A stretch of DNA of 64,000 bases from Arsukibacterium perlucidum DSM 18276 (GTDB lineage Bacteria; Pseudomonadota; Gammaproteobacteria; Enterobacterales; Alteromonadaceae): assembly GCF_000382165.1 (NCBI RefSeq), contig NZ_KB907704.1, forward strand, positions 62,001-126,000, written 5' to 3'. The translations under genes were made by a program, and so were the position numbers. The notes under the pieces are model-generated. The model was not told where the DNA came from and did no database searches. It saw only the letters and a program-made list of their open reading frames with translations. The first letter of the stretch is position 1. Each line of letters begins with the position of its first letter. Positions 1 to 9,856 of the stretch are shown here, in pieces.

Positions 1-113
1 TGAAGATGCAGGTAGGCGGCAAGTGAGAGAATCCCCATGAACATAGGTAAGCTATGTGATTGGGGTGAGTGAGTGCAGCCAACACCGCTGCAACTTCAAG
101 TGGGACGGGTATA
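1..113. repeat. ERIC-like (IRU) palindromic repeat, left end cut by the window
   Basis: The stretch resembles the enterobacterial repetitive intergenic consensus. It has AATCCCC at 31-36 facing GATTGGGGTGAG at 58-69, an inner hairpin ACATAG (41-46) against CTATGT (52-57), then GCAGCCAAC, CTTCAAGT and a terminal GGGTATA (107-113). The left part, TGAAGATGCAG, is the mirror of CTGCAACTTCA near 88-98. The outer left arm expected in a full element of about 127 bp would lie before position 1. Such elements are transcribed but non-coding and lie between genes, as here, upstream of the M13 peptidase gene. Confidence 0.7.
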
Positions 114-230
114 TATATTCTGTTACAACTTGTCGGTTGCAGATATTTGGTTTTGCTTGACGACAGCGCTAAGATAGCGCAGCCATAATTATTATAATCG
201 TATTTCATCCGCGTATTTCAGGAACATATT

Positions 231-2300
231 ATGAAAAAAATCAGTATTATTGCAGTCAGCGTTGCACTCGCTCTGGGTTTAACGGCATGCAGCGAACCTG
301 TTGCGAACAAAGCCAGTGAGCCGGTAGCTGCACAACAGCAGGCACCAAGGGTATCTGGTGTTGATAGCCAGTATTTTGACCCGGCAGTAAAATTCAGCGA
401 AGACTTCTTTTTAGCCGTCAACGGCAAATGGCTGGCAGAGACCGACATTCCTGCTGATAAAGCCTCTTATGGCTCCTTCCATATCCTTAACGACAACTCG
501 CAACAGGCGGTTAAAGCTATTATTGATGAAGTGGCTGCCCGCACCGATTTAAAAGAGGGGTCTGACGAGCAAAAATTAGGCCATTTCTTTAACAGTTTTA
601 TGGACGAAGCAACGATAGAAAAGCTGGGTTTAAGCCCGCTGCAACCGCAATTAGATGCTATTAGTTCGTTGGAAAACAAAGGCCAATTGCCGGCGTTATT
701 TGCCCGCTTGCAGCGTGATGGGATTGCCATTCCGTTTGGCTGGTTTATAAACAACGATGCAAAAAATTCTACCGAGTATGCGGTATACCTGAACCAGGGT
801 GGCTTAGGTCTGCCAGACCGGGACTATTATTTTAATGATGATGAAAAATCATTAAAGCTGATTGCCGATTACCAAGCCTATTTAACTGATATGTTCAGTA
901 TGGCAGGCAATGCCGATGCCGCCGCAGCCGCTGAGCGGGTTTTTGCTCTGGAAAAAGCCCTGGCCGAGCATCACTGGACCCGGTTGGATAACCGTAATGC
1001 TGATAAAACCTACAATAAAGTTGCTGTTACCGAGCTGAATAACAGTATGGGTAGTTTTGACTGGGCGGCTTTTGCCAGCGGGGTTAAGTTAGCAGAAGTG
1101 AACGACATTATTGTACGTCAGCCGAGCTATTTCGAAGGTTTTGCCAAGGTAGTTGAGGCAACTGATTTACAAAGCTGGCAGGATTACCTGAGTTTAAAAA
1201 CGATTCATGGTTATGCTGATAGATTGAGCAGCAAATTTGCCGACCGTCGCTTTGCTTTCTATGGCACCACCTTAAGCGGCACCGAGCAGCAGCAGCCACG
1301 CTGGAAGCGGGCGGTAGATGCGTCAGATCAGGTGTTGGGTGAGCTGACCGGTAAACTGTATGTCGAGCGTCATTTTAAACCTGAAGCCAAAGCGCGGATG
1401 GAAGAGTTGGTAGCCAATCTGATTAAGGCTTATGAAATCTCGATTAACGAGCTGGAGTGGATGACTGAAGATACCAAGGTTGCTGCCCAAGAAAAGCTTA
1501 GCAAGTTTACCCCGAAAATTGGTTATCCGGATAAGTGGAAAGATTACTCAGCATTAGAAATTAAAGCTGATGACTTAGTCGGTAATTTTGTCCGTGCCAG
1601 CCATTGGGGTTATGACCAGATGGTGGCTAAATTAGGCCAGCCAATCGATAAGAGCGAGTGGTTTATGACCCCGCAAACCGTTAACGCCTACTACAATCCG
1701 GTAAACAACGAGATCGTATTCCCGGCTGCTATTCTGCAACCGCCGTTCTTTAATATGGACGCGGATGATGCGGTTAACTATGGCGGTATTGGCGGTGTTA
1801 TCGGCCACGAAATCGGCCATGGTTTTGATGACCAGGGTGCCAAATATGATGGCGACGGTAATCTGCGCAACTGGTGGACTGAACAGGATAAAGGCCAGTT
1901 TCAGGCCCGTGGTGCTAAGTTAATTGGCCAGTACAACAAGTTTGAGCCACTGCCAGGTGTTAACGTTAACGGTGCGGTTGCACTGGGCGAAAACATTGGT
2001 GACTTAGGTGGCATGACGGTCGCACTGAAAGCCTACAACTTATCACTGGATGGCAAAGAAGCACCGGTTATGGATGGCTTTAGTGGTGAACAGCGGTTCT
2101 TTATCAGCTGGGCCCAGGTATGGCGCACTAAGTTCCGGGAAGAAGCGTTGCGTCGCCAGCTAAGCACCGGCCCGCACTCACCGGCTCATTACCGGGTTAT
2201 TGGTGTGTTGCCAAATATTCCTGAGTTTTACACTGCGTTTGATATTAAAGAAGGCGATCCGATGTATATCGCGCCAGAACAGCGCGTTAAGATCTGGTAA
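231..2300 (+). CDS. M13 family zinc metallopeptidase, lipoprotein (PepO/neprilysin type)
   Basis: This 689-residue protein is a neprilysin-like (M13) endopeptidase that should cleave peptides in the periplasm. A lipoprotein signal peptide ends at LTAC with Cys20 as the probable lipidation site. The zinc motif HEIGH lies at residues 526-530 and the third ligand sits in ENIGD (Glu587, with Asp591). Length and the long N-terminal helical half match full-length M13 enzymes of about 650-700 residues. The gene stands alone, with the ERIC-like repeat upstream and a strong terminator 41 bp downstream. The substrate cannot be read from sequence. The family call is firm; the periplasmic, lipid-anchored location is inferred from the lipobox. 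Confidence 0.95.
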   Translation: MKKISIIAVSVALALGLTACSEPVANKASEPVAAQQQAPRVSGVDSQYFDPAVKFSEDFFLAVNGKWLAETDIPADKASYGSFHILNDNSQQAVKAIIDEVAARTDLKEGSDEQKLGHFFNSFMDEATIEKLGLSPLQPQLDAISSLENKGQLPALFARLQRDGIAIPFGWFINNDAKNSTEYAVYLNQGGLGLPDRDYYFNDDEKSLKLIADYQAYLTDMFSMAGNADAAAAAERVFALEKALAEHHWTRLDNRNADKTYNKVAVTELNNSMGSFDWAAFASGVKLAEVNDIIVRQPSYFEGFAKVVEATDLQSWQDYLSLKTIHGYADRLSSKFADRRFAFYGTTLSGTEQQQPRWKRAVDASDQVLGELTGKLYVERHFKPEAKARMEELVANLIKAYEISINELEWMTEDTKVAAQEKLSKFTPKIGYPDKWKDYSALEIKADDLVGNFVRASHWGYDQMVAKLGQPIDKSEWFMTPQTVNAYYNPVNNEIVFPAAILQPPFFNMDADDAVNYGGIGGVIGHEIGHGFDDQGAKYDGDGNLRNWWTEQDKGQFQARGAKLIGQYNKFEPLPGVNVNGAVALGENIGDLGGMTVALKAYNLSLDGKEAPVMDGFSGEQRFFISWAQVWRTKFREEALRRQLSTGPHSPAHYRVIGVLPNIPEFYTAFDIKEGDPMYIAPEQRVKIW

Positions 2301-2341
2301 TGTGAAATCCATAGGGTAATATTTTTCTGTTATAATGCACA

Positions 2342-2371
2342 GGCTGAACACTTAGGTGTTCAGCCTTTTTT
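2342..2371 (+). terminator. Rho-independent terminator after the M13 peptidase gene
   Basis: A perfect 10-bp stem (2342-2351 with 2356-2365) closes a TTAG loop and is followed by six T residues. Confidence 0.9.
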
Positions 2372-2407
2372 GTATATGAGTGACCTATAGTTAAGTGATA
2401 TGCGGCC

Positions 2408-2500
2408 GGTTACAATTCCCGCCCTGGCTCGCCACAGCAACTCACAAATGCTCGCGCATTTGCTCAGACACTCTGTGGCGCCCAGATCGGGATTCTAACC
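2408..2500. repeat. 93-nt imperfect hairpin element upstream of acnB
   Basis: The 420-bp gap between the M13 gene and acnB holds a long dyad. Outer arms GGTTACAATTCCCG (2408-2421) and CGGGATTCTAACC (2488-2500) pair with one mismatch and one bulge. Middle arms CGCCACAG (2430-2437) and CTGTGGCG (2473-2480) pair perfectly. An inner hairpin AAATGC-TCGC-GCATTT sits at 2446-2461. No run of T follows, so it is not a simple terminator. A small palindromic mobile repeat or a structured leader are both possible; no second copy was noticed in the window. Confidence 0.5.
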
Positions 2501-2645
2501 TCTGCTGCAAGACTTGCTTAGCTAGCTCGCGAGGTCTGACCACTATAGCAAAGAATATATAACATCCGGTTTCGCATTCATGCCATTTATACCCACTATA
2601 AGCGGCGTGTTGCAGGGCCTGATGTCAATTTGGCCCGAATTTTTA

Positions 2646-2651
2646 TATAAT
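2646..2651 (+). promoter_or_regulatory. Candidate -10 element of the acnB promoter
   Basis: A consensus TATAAT lies 70 bp before the acnB start codon. No good -35 hexamer is visible at the usual spacing, so an activator or another sigma factor may be needed. This is a weak call based on the -10 alone. Confidence 0.4.
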
Positions 2652-2720
2652 CGCGCCCATTCATTCTAAGAATGACGCCGCAGTAGCAAGACTGCCGGCA
2701 ACGACCAAGAGGATCATACT

Positions 2721-5321
2721 GTGCTACAACAATATCGCGAACATGTGGCCGAGCGCGCTGCGCAAGGTATCCCGCCAAAACCGCTCAATGCAGAGCAGGT
2801 AGCCGCCTTAGTTGAACTGTTAAAAAATCCGCCAAAAGGCGAAGAAGAAACCTTAGTTGATCTGCTGGTTAACCGGGTACCACCGGGTGTAGATGAAGCC
2901 GCCTATGTTAAAGCCGGCTTTTTAGCTGCGCTGGCTAACGGTGAAGCTACCAGCAGCCTGATCAGTGCCGAATACGCCACTGAATTACTGGGCACCATGA
3001 TGGGTGGCTACAATATTCAGCCGTTAATCAGCCTGCTGGATAACGAAAAGTTAGCACCGATTGCTGCTAAAGCACTGTCGCACACCCTGCTTATTTTCGA
3101 TGCCTTTCACGATGTCACCGAAAAAGCCGACGCTGGTAATAAGTATGCCAAGCAAGTGGTGCAAAGCTGGGCTGATGCCGAGTGGTTTGAAAGCAAGCCG
3201 GCGCTGGCAGAAAAAATTACTGTTACTGTCTTTAAAGTATCAGGCGAAACCAATACCGATGACTTATCACCTGCACCGGATGCCTGGTCACGGCCGGATA
3301 TCCCACTGCATGCGTTAGCGATGCTGAAAAATGCCCGCGAAGGCATTAACCCGGATCAGCCAGGTACAGTTGGCCCGATTAAGCAGTTAGACGAGCTGGA
3401 CAAAAAAGGCTTCCCGCTGGCTTACGTTGGCGATGTGGTCGGTACCGGTTCATCACGTAAATCAGCGACTAACTCTGTGCTGTGGTTTATGGGTGACGAT
3501 ATCCCGTACGTGCCAAACAAGCGTGGTGGTGGTTTTGTACTGGGCGGTAAAATTGCGCCGATTTTCTTTAACACCATGGAAGACTCAGGCGCGCTGCCAA
3601 TTGAAGTTGATGTTTCCAAACTGGAAATGGGTGATGTGATCGACATTCTGCCGTTCGAAGGCAAAGTGGTTCGTCATGGCAGCGCTGAAGTACTGGCTGA
3701 GTTCAGCCTGGCAACAGATGTATTAATTGACGAAGTGCGCGCCGGTGGCCGTATTCCGCTGATTATCGGCCGTGGTTTAACTGACCGTGCCCGTGAATTT
3801 TTAGGCCATGGCCCATCGGATAAATTCCGCCGGCCGCAAGCTAAAGTGGATTCTGGCAAAGGCTTCACTCTGGCGCAGAAAATGGTAGGTAAAGCTTGTG
3901 GTGTGCAGGGTGTACGCCCGGGCACCTACTGCGAGCCGAAAATGACCACCGTCGGCTCACAGGATACTACCGGCCCGATGACCCGCGATGAGTTAAAAGA
4001 CTTGGCCTGTTTAGGTTTCTCGGCCGATTTAACCATGCAGTCATTCTGTCACACTGCGGCGTATCCCAAGCCGGTCGACGTAGACACCCACCACACTCTG
4101 CCAGACTTTATTATGAACCGTGGCGGCGTATCGCTGCGCCCGGGCGATGGTATTATCCACAGCTGGTTAAACCGGATGTTACTGCCTGATACCGTAGGTA
4201 CCGGTGGCGACTCGCACACCCGTTTCCCAATGGGTATTTCCTTCCCGGCCGGTTCTGGTTTAGTGGCGTTCGCTGCGGCTACCGGTGTAATGCCACTGGA
4301 TATGCCAGAGTCAGTATTAGTGCGCTTTAAAGGCGAAATGCAGCCGGGTATTACCCTGCGCGACTTAGTGCATGCTATTCCATACGTAGCTATTCAGAAA
4401 GGTTTGTTAACCGTTGATAAGAAAGGCAAGAAGAACATCTTCTCCGGCCGTATTCTGGAAATTGAAGGTTTACCCAGCAACTTAACAGTAGAGCAGGCGT
4501 TTGAATTATCAGATGCCTCTGCTGAGCGCTCTGCTGCTGGTTGTACCATTAAGCTGTCCGAAGAGGCTATTGCTGAGTATCTGGAATCGAACATCGTGAT
4601 GCTGAAATGGATGATTGCGGAAGGCTACGGCGATGTCCGTACCATCGAGCGTCGGATTCAGGCGATGCAGGCCTGGTTGAAAGATCCACAGCTGATGGCT
4701 GCCGATGCCGATGCGGAGTATAGCGAAATTATCGAAATCGATCTGGCTGACATTAAAGAGCCGGTACTGTGTGCACCAAATGATCCGGACGATGCGCGTT
4801 TACTGTCTGAAGTAGCTGGCGACAAAATCGACGAAGTGTTTATCGGTTCTTGTATGACCAACATTGGCCACTTCCGCGCGGCCGGTAAGCTGCTGGATAA
4901 ATACAAAGGCCAGTTGCCAACCCGGTTATGGATTGCCCCGCCAACCAAGATGGACCAGGCGCAGTTAACCGAAGAAGGTTACTACAGCATTTTCGGTAAA
5001 GTAGGTGCCCGCACCGAAATGCCAGGCTGTTCACTGTGTATGGGTAACCAGGCACGGGTAGCGGAAAACTCTACCGTAGTGTCTACTTCTACCCGGAACT
5101 TCCCGAACCGCTTAGGTCAGGGCGCTAACGTGTACTTAGCGTCAGCTGAGCTGGCGGCAGTAGCTTCTATTATCGGTAAGTTACCAACGGTAGCCGAGTA
5201 TCTGGAATACGCGAAGCAAATCGACGCTACTGCGGCCGATACATACCGTTATCTGAACTTCCATCAGATGCCACAGTACACCAAAAAAGCGGATAACGTG
5301 ATTATCCAGCAAGCGGTGTAA
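2721..5321 (+). CDS. acnB: Aconitate hydratase B
   Basis: AcnB interconverts citrate and isocitrate in the TCA cycle, in the cytoplasm, using a [4Fe-4S] cluster. The 866-residue product has the AcnB domain order: HEAT-like N-terminal domain, swivel domain, then the catalytic domains. The cluster cysteines are visible as GSC (Cys711) and GCSLC (Cys770 and Cys773), one residue offset from the E. coli enzyme. The start is GTG, preceded by AAGAGGA at a good distance, and the N-terminus aligns with E. coli AcnB. A terminator follows at once, and yacL lies downstream as in enterobacteria. Family AcnB proteins can also bind mRNA when the cluster is lost; that is family knowledge, not visible here. 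Confidence 0.98.
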   Translation: MLQQYREHVAERAAQGIPPKPLNAEQVAALVELLKNPPKGEEETLVDLLVNRVPPGVDEAAYVKAGFLAALANGEATSSLISAEYATELLGTMMGGYNIQPLISLLDNEKLAPIAAKALSHTLLIFDAFHDVTEKADAGNKYAKQVVQSWADAEWFESKPALAEKITVTVFKVSGETNTDDLSPAPDAWSRPDIPLHALAMLKNAREGINPDQPGTVGPIKQLDELDKKGFPLAYVGDVVGTGSSRKSATNSVLWFMGDDIPYVPNKRGGGFVLGGKIAPIFFNTMEDSGALPIEVDVSKLEMGDVIDILPFEGKVVRHGSAEVLAEFSLATDVLIDEVRAGGRIPLIIGRGLTDRAREFLGHGPSDKFRRPQAKVDSGKGFTLAQKMVGKACGVQGVRPGTYCEPKMTTVGSQDTTGPMTRDELKDLACLGFSADLTMQSFCHTAAYPKPVDVDTHHTLPDFIMNRGGVSLRPGDGIIHSWLNRMLLPDTVGTGGDSHTRFPMGISFPAGSGLVAFAAATGVMPLDMPESVLVRFKGEMQPGITLRDLVHAIPYVAIQKGLLTVDKKGKKNIFSGRILEIEGLPSNLTVEQAFELSDASAERSAAGCTIKLSEEAIAEYLESNIVMLKWMIAEGYGDVRTIERRIQAMQAWLKDPQLMAADADAEYSEIIEIDLADIKEPVLCAPNDPDDARLLSEVAGDKIDEVFIGSCMTNIGHFRAAGKLLDKYKGQLPTRLWIAPPTKMDQAQLTEEGYYSIFGKVGARTEMPGCSLCMGNQARVAENSTVVSTSTRNFPNRLGQGANVYLASAELAAVASIIGKLPTVAEYLEYAKQIDATAADTYRYLNFHQMPQYTKKADNVIIQQAV

Positions 5322-5335
5322 ACGTCTATGCTATG

Positions 5336-5364
5336 CAAAAGGCCTGCAACTGCAGGCCTTTTTT
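5336..5364 (+). terminator. Rho-independent terminator after acnB
   Basis: An 8-bp perfect stem, GGCCTGCA (5341-5348) with TGCAGGCC (5351-5358), has a 2-base spacer that must open to form the loop. Six T residues follow. Confidence 0.9.
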
Positions 5365-5552
5365 ATGCTCGCTAAGGTATTACCAACAGCTACAATTTAA
5401 CAGACGCTGCATCGGCGGTCCTGGATGCTCTGTTGGGGCGACACAGGGTGTCTGAGCGCGGTAGGTGCGAGTTACTGTGGCGAGCCCGGCAGAGTATGCA
5501 GGCACCGGTGATATTACAAGTGGCAGAGTTGCTACGCTTTTGGAACTTTAAT

Positions 5553-5942
5553 ATGGAATACGACTTTATTTATGATCGTCACACTGGCCAGTTCAGCATC
5601 CGGCTGGCAGCGGAGCATGAAGTGTTAGGTCGCTTTTTGCTGGACGAATTTGGCCAGCAGGCCGGAGCCTATCTGCCGCTATTGCAGCAGCTTAGTGAAT
5701 TAAAACCCAGTCAGAGCATGCAATATCAGGGTAAGGAATTCTTGCTGGAGATAGAAAACGGTGAAGTGACCTTAAACCACAACACGCTGTTTTCCGAAAC
5801 TACTGAGCAGTTGACTGCACAGCAACAGCAAACGCTGGCTGACGATGACTTACAGCTGGACCAGCAAGGCATGACCAGCCAGTGCGGGCTGGAAGATTTA
5901 CAGAAACTGCTACGGGAATGGCAGCAGTTTCTGGCGGATTAA
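5553..5942 (+). CDS. yacL: YacL family protein (UPF0231)
   Basis: This is a small acidic cytoplasmic protein of 129 residues. It matches YacL in its N-terminal MEYDFIYD and in its C-terminal CGLEDLQKLL segment, and it lies directly after acnB as yacL does in E. coli. The reading frame is open further upstream, but ATG at 5553 gives the family length and start, preceded by a weak TTGGAA. The function of the family is not established. The last four bases overlap the end of the convergent sensor kinase gene on the other strand. Confidence 0.85.
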   Translation: MEYDFIYDRHTGQFSIRLAAEHEVLGRFLLDEFGQQAGAYLPLLQQLSELKPSQSMQYQGKEFLLEIENGEVTLNHNTLFSETTEQLTAQQQQTLADDDLQLDQQGMTSQCGLEDLQKLLREWQQFLAD

Positions 5943-8900
5943 GCTGGTTTTACCTGCAAAGGTAACAGTACAGTAAAGTGAGTTCCTGCACCCGGCGTGC
6001 TACTTACTTTAACGCTACCTCCCAGTTTCTGGGTAATAAGGTTGAACACGATATGTAAGCCCAAACCGGTACCGCCCTGATGGCGGTTAGTGGTGAAAAA
6101 AGGGTCAAATATCCGCTCAATATTTTCATTGCTGATGCCGGCACCATCGTCGGTAAAGACGATTTCAATCTGATCGCCCAGTTGGCGGCAAGTAATAGTA
6201 ATTTCGCCACTACTGCGATCTTTAAAGCCATGCAGAACAGCGTTCTGAGTAAAATTGGTTATAATCTGGCCAATCGTGCCCGGATAGCTGTCCATCACAA
6301 TGTTATCGGGACAGTTAACCGTTAAACTTATTTTACGGTTGCGCCACATCAATCTTAAACTGTCGAGCAATTCGTCTAAGTACTTTGCAAGATTAAATTG
6401 ACGCTGGTTGTCAGCAGTCAGGTCGACCGACACTTGTTTAAAGTTGGCTACTAACTGCGCGGCCCGCTGTAAATTATTGTCCAGCAACAGGCCAGCTTGT
6501 ACTAATTTGCTCAGATAGTTATCCAGTTCCTGACGACGAATATTGCCGCTGGCCAGTTTTTGTTGCAATAGCTGGCTTTCCTCTTTAACCACACTGTTGG
6601 CCGTTAACGCTATACCCAAAGGAGTATTTACTTCGTGCGCCACCCCGGCAACCAGCTGGCCCAGTGCCGCCATTTTTTCGGTTCTGACCAGCTCCTTTAC
6701 CGTCGACTCCAGTTGCACCAGTGCCTGCTCGGTTCTGCTTTTTGACTCTTGCAATGCTCTGGTTCGTTCATTTAATGCCTCGGTACGTTGTTCGACTAAC
6801 CAGGCCATTTCTTCCTGCTGTTTACGCAGATGTTTCAGTCGGAATAAATGTATGCCCAGCATCACGGTAAGCAACAAGCTAATCAGCGAAATCCTCGCCA
6901 GCCAGGTTTCCCACCACAACGGTAGTACCTTCACATTGAGGGAGGTTTCGTCGCTCCAGCCCGACTGGTCGAGCCCCGCACGTAACCGGAACTGGTAGTC
7001 GCCGGGTGGCAAGCGCTCAAAGTTGGCGCTACGCCCGGTAGCATCGCGGCTGATCCAGTCAGCTGAAACGGGATCTAGCCGGTACTGAAACTGCACCTGC
7101 GCAGTTTCAATAAATTCCCGGGTTGAATAGTTAACACTGAAACTACGGCTGCCACTGGCAGGAATAGTTAATTTAGCATCTGCCACAGCAGCCTTTTTGC
7201 CGTTAACCTCAATAGTCATAATAGCCGGTGTCGCGATAGGGCCGGCGGAATAAGCCAGCACCTGCTGCGGCTGAAACAAGGTAAAACCATCCATACCACC
7301 AAAAATGATAGTGTCGTTGGCCATGACATTAGCAGAGGCATTAATATAGTCCCGCCTGAGCGTGCCGTGCTGATAGCCAAAGTTACGAAAGCGGGTTGTT
7401 TCAGGATTAAACACCGAGATACCAAAAGCACTGCTTAACCAGATATTGCCTGCCTGATCAAGTTCCGCTGATTTAAGCTGGCCACTGGCTAATCCTGCGG
7501 CTTCAGCAAATTGTTTAAAATGAATGTCAGCAGGGACTATGCTTGGGCCTGGCATGATTAATTCAAATAAGCCGGTACCATTGGTTGCCAGCCAATGGCG
7601 GTTATCTGCAGTGATAACATAAGCCATTGGTGCTGAGGGCAGAGTCTGCGCCGGGGCTGTGCTATGGGTTGCCAGTTTATGTTCGAATATCAAGCTGCCA
7701 TCCGTTGCATCAAACCAGGACAATCCGCTGTAAGAGCCAACCAGCACGTGTTGCGGGCCTACAGGCTTAATAAAAGTAATGGCACGACTAAAAGGATATT
7801 GAGCACGAATACTGCCGGTTGCTTCGTCCAGAACTATAAGACCAAATTGATCAATCGCCAGCCAGAGATGGTTATCAGATGCCCAAAGCCGGCGCACCGG
7901 GCCTGGAGGTACTGACGGTGGTAGCTTAATTTGCCGGTAACTGTCATTTGCCGAATTAACAGCAACGATCCCCTGGCCGTGCCCGAACCATATTTCATCA
8001 GCCCGCTGCAACGAGCAATAGAATGTTAAGCCAATACTGCTGGTATCGGTCAGCTTGAAGTTTTCGTTGGCTAAATCCAGAGTAAACAGACCATCGGCAG
8101 TGCCGACCCATACCTTATTATCACTGCTTGCCAGACTGATGGTTGCCGGGTTTCTGGCCAGATCCATTAAGGTTAGTTCATGACTGATGCTGACAAACAG
8201 GTTGTTTGCCTGATTAAGGCGGGATACCCCTCCGTTCCATGTGCCAACCCAGATGCTGCCGTCCCTGTCCTGCAGCAGTGAAGCCACTTTACCACTACCC
8301 AGGCTGGCCGGATTATTTCGCTGGTGGTGGTATGACACCAGTTGCTGCCAGCGTCCGTCTTGCAGCACTAAGCGGTTTAACCCATGCTGGGTACCAATCC
8401 AGATATGGCCGTTGCTGTCCATGGTGATGCTACGAATTTCCTTACTGGTTAAGCCATTGTTGTAGCTGGCGATTTGAATCTGAGTCCAGCTTTCAGATCC
8501 AGGTTCCCGCATCAGCAAGCCTTCACGTTCCAGGCCTAGCCATAGCCTGTCTGCTTTATCATGGTATATAGCCATTACTGAGGCGTCGGCATATGGAAAG
8601 TTATGGTCCGGGATGTATTGCCGGTTTTTCTGGTCAAAACGCATCAAGCCGCGTGGCGTGCCGAGCCAAAGGTTGCCGCGGCTATCGGCCGATAAAGCGG
8701 TAATATTCAGCTCAAGGTTATCCTGCCATTGAACTTGCTGCGTGGCATTTTGCCATAATGCCAGGCCCTGATTGGTGCCAATCCATAGTTGCTGTTGTCT
8801 GTCCAGATGCAGTGCCAGTACCAGAGGCACTGTACTGTTATCTTTTTGTCTCAGATTGATATTTTTAAAAGTGCCTGCAACCGGATCGAAATGAGTCAGA

Positions 8901-9241
8901 CCATTCAGAGTACCGACCCAAAGCATGCCCTGTTTATCAACCAATAATGAAGTAACAAAGTTATCACTGAGTGATTGGCTGAGTTGTTCCTCTGGTCGGA
9001 ATGCCTCAATAGAAAAACCATCGTAACGATTCAAACCATTCTGGGTGCCAATCCAGATATTGCCGGCATGATCCTGTGCCAGAGACGTTACTGTGGCTTG
9101 CGACAAACCCTGTTCAATATCGATTCTGGCAAATCGCGAGGCTGTCGCAACCTCAACTACTGGTGATGAATAAAGTGGCAGTGACAGCACAGCCAGCAAA
9201 AAAAGTGTGAGTGCGCTACATAGTCGGAAGACCAAGTACAT
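5939..9241 (-). CDS. Beta-propeller sensor histidine kinase (two-component regulator propeller, Y_Y_Y, HisKA, HATPase)
   Basis: This 1100-residue membrane sensor kinase has a signal peptide at its N-terminus. Repeated propeller blades with the W-[IV]-G-T-x-x-G-L pattern fill roughly residues 30-650, the layout of the two 7-bladed propellers in hybrid two-component sensors. A Y_Y_Y domain follows (about 680-740), then one transmembrane helix, a coiled coil, a HisKA domain with the phospho-acceptor in VAHEVNTPLG (His869), and an HATPase with GGTGLGLH near the C-terminus. There is no receiver or HTH domain, unlike Bacteroides hybrid sensors. ATG at 9241 is chosen because AAGG precedes it and a clear signal peptide follows. 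No response regulator gene lies beside it, so its partner is unknown. The kinase call is firm; the ligand is unknown. Confidence 0.93.
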   Translation of the reverse strand: MYLVFRLCSALTLFLLAVLSLPLYSSPVVEVATASRFARIDIEQGLSQATVTSLAQDHAGNIWIGTQNGLNRYDGFSIEAFRPEEQLSQSLSDNFVTSLLVDKQGMLWVGTLNGLTHFDPVAGTFKNINLRQKDNSTVPLVLALHLDRQQQLWIGTNQGLALWQNATQQVQWQDNLELNITALSADSRGNLWLGTPRGLMRFDQKNRQYIPDHNFPYADASVMAIYHDKADRLWLGLEREGLLMREPGSESWTQIQIASYNNGLTSKEIRSITMDSNGHIWIGTQHGLNRLVLQDGRWQQLVSYHHQRNNPASLGSGKVASLLQDRDGSIWVGTWNGGVSRLNQANNLFVSISHELTLMDLARNPATISLASSDNKVWVGTADGLFTLDLANENFKLTDTSSIGLTFYCSLQRADEIWFGHGQGIVAVNSANDSYRQIKLPPSVPPGPVRRLWASDNHLWLAIDQFGLIVLDEATGSIRAQYPFSRAITFIKPVGPQHVLVGSYSGLSWFDATDGSLIFEHKLATHSTAPAQTLPSAPMAYVITADNRHWLATNGTGLFELIMPGPSIVPADIHFKQFAEAAGLASGQLKSAELDQAGNIWLSSAFGISVFNPETTRFRNFGYQHGTLRRDYINASANVMANDTIIFGGMDGFTLFQPQQVLAYSAGPIATPAIMTIEVNGKKAAVADAKLTIPASGSRSFSVNYSTREFIETAQVQFQYRLDPVSADWISRDATGRSANFERLPPGDYQFRLRAGLDQSGWSDETSLNVKVLPLWWETWLARISLISLLLTVMLGIHLFRLKHLRKQQEEMAWLVEQRTEALNERTRALQESKSRTEQALVQLESTVKELVRTEKMAALGQLVAGVAHEVNTPLGIALTANSVVKEESQLLQQKLASGNIRRQELDNYLSKLVQAGLLLDNNLQRAAQLVANFKQVSVDLTADNQRQFNLAKYLDELLDSLRLMWRNRKISLTVNCPDNIVMDSYPGTIGQIITNFTQNAVLHGFKDRSSGEITITCRQLGDQIEIVFTDDGAGISNENIERIFDPFFTTNRHQGGTGLGLHIVFNLITQKLGGSVKVSSTPGAGTHFTVLLPLQVKPA

Positions 9242-9364
9242 AATTAAACCTTGGATGCTGAGGTATCGAATAACGTTTTTATCTAATACTAAGCATAGTA
9301 GTAAATGTAATGGCTGCAATAGTACAGCAGCAGCAATTTATGCTGCACAGTCAACGGGAAATGC

Positions 9365-9381
9365 TGCCCCATTGTGGGGCA
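9365..9381 (+). promoter_or_regulatory. Candidate NtrC binding site upstream of glnK
   Basis: The 17-bp perfect palindrome TGCCCCATTGTGGGGCA has the length and outer bases of NtrC enhancer sites (TGC-N11-GCA). It lies 63 bp upstream of the sigma-54 -24 element, a usual place for an enhancer. Binding is inferred. Confidence 0.6.
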
Positions 9382-9444
9382 TTGCAACAATCAAAAAACA
9401 GGATGAATAACTTAACTTCATGTAATTAAGAATAAAAATAAAAG

Positions 9445-9460
9445 TGGCACAAGGTTTTCT
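9445..9460 (+). promoter_or_regulatory. Sigma-54 promoter of glnK-amtB
   Basis: TGGCACAAGGTTTTCT matches the -24/-12 consensus TGGCAC-N5-TTGC with a single mismatch, G to T in the -12 element. It lies 46 bp before the glnK start. Together with the palindrome upstream it points to nitrogen-limitation control through NtrC and RpoN. Confidence 0.7.
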
Positions 9461-9491
9461 TGTATTTGTTGCAATCGCAGAAGATTAGTAA

Positions 9492-9845
<354 letters not shown>

Positions 9846-9856
9846 GGAGCCCTGTC

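Noticed and set aside
2478-2510. tRNA-like 3' end on the minus strand (GGTTAGAATCCC followed later by GCGCCA)
   Set aside because: No matching acceptor, D or anticodon stems could be found upstream, and the sequence is explained as one arm of the long hairpin.
6543-6998. A 151-codon plus-strand open frame inside the sensor kinase gene
   Set aside because: It is antisense to the conserved HisKA and Y_Y_Y coding region, has no ribosome site and resembles no protein.
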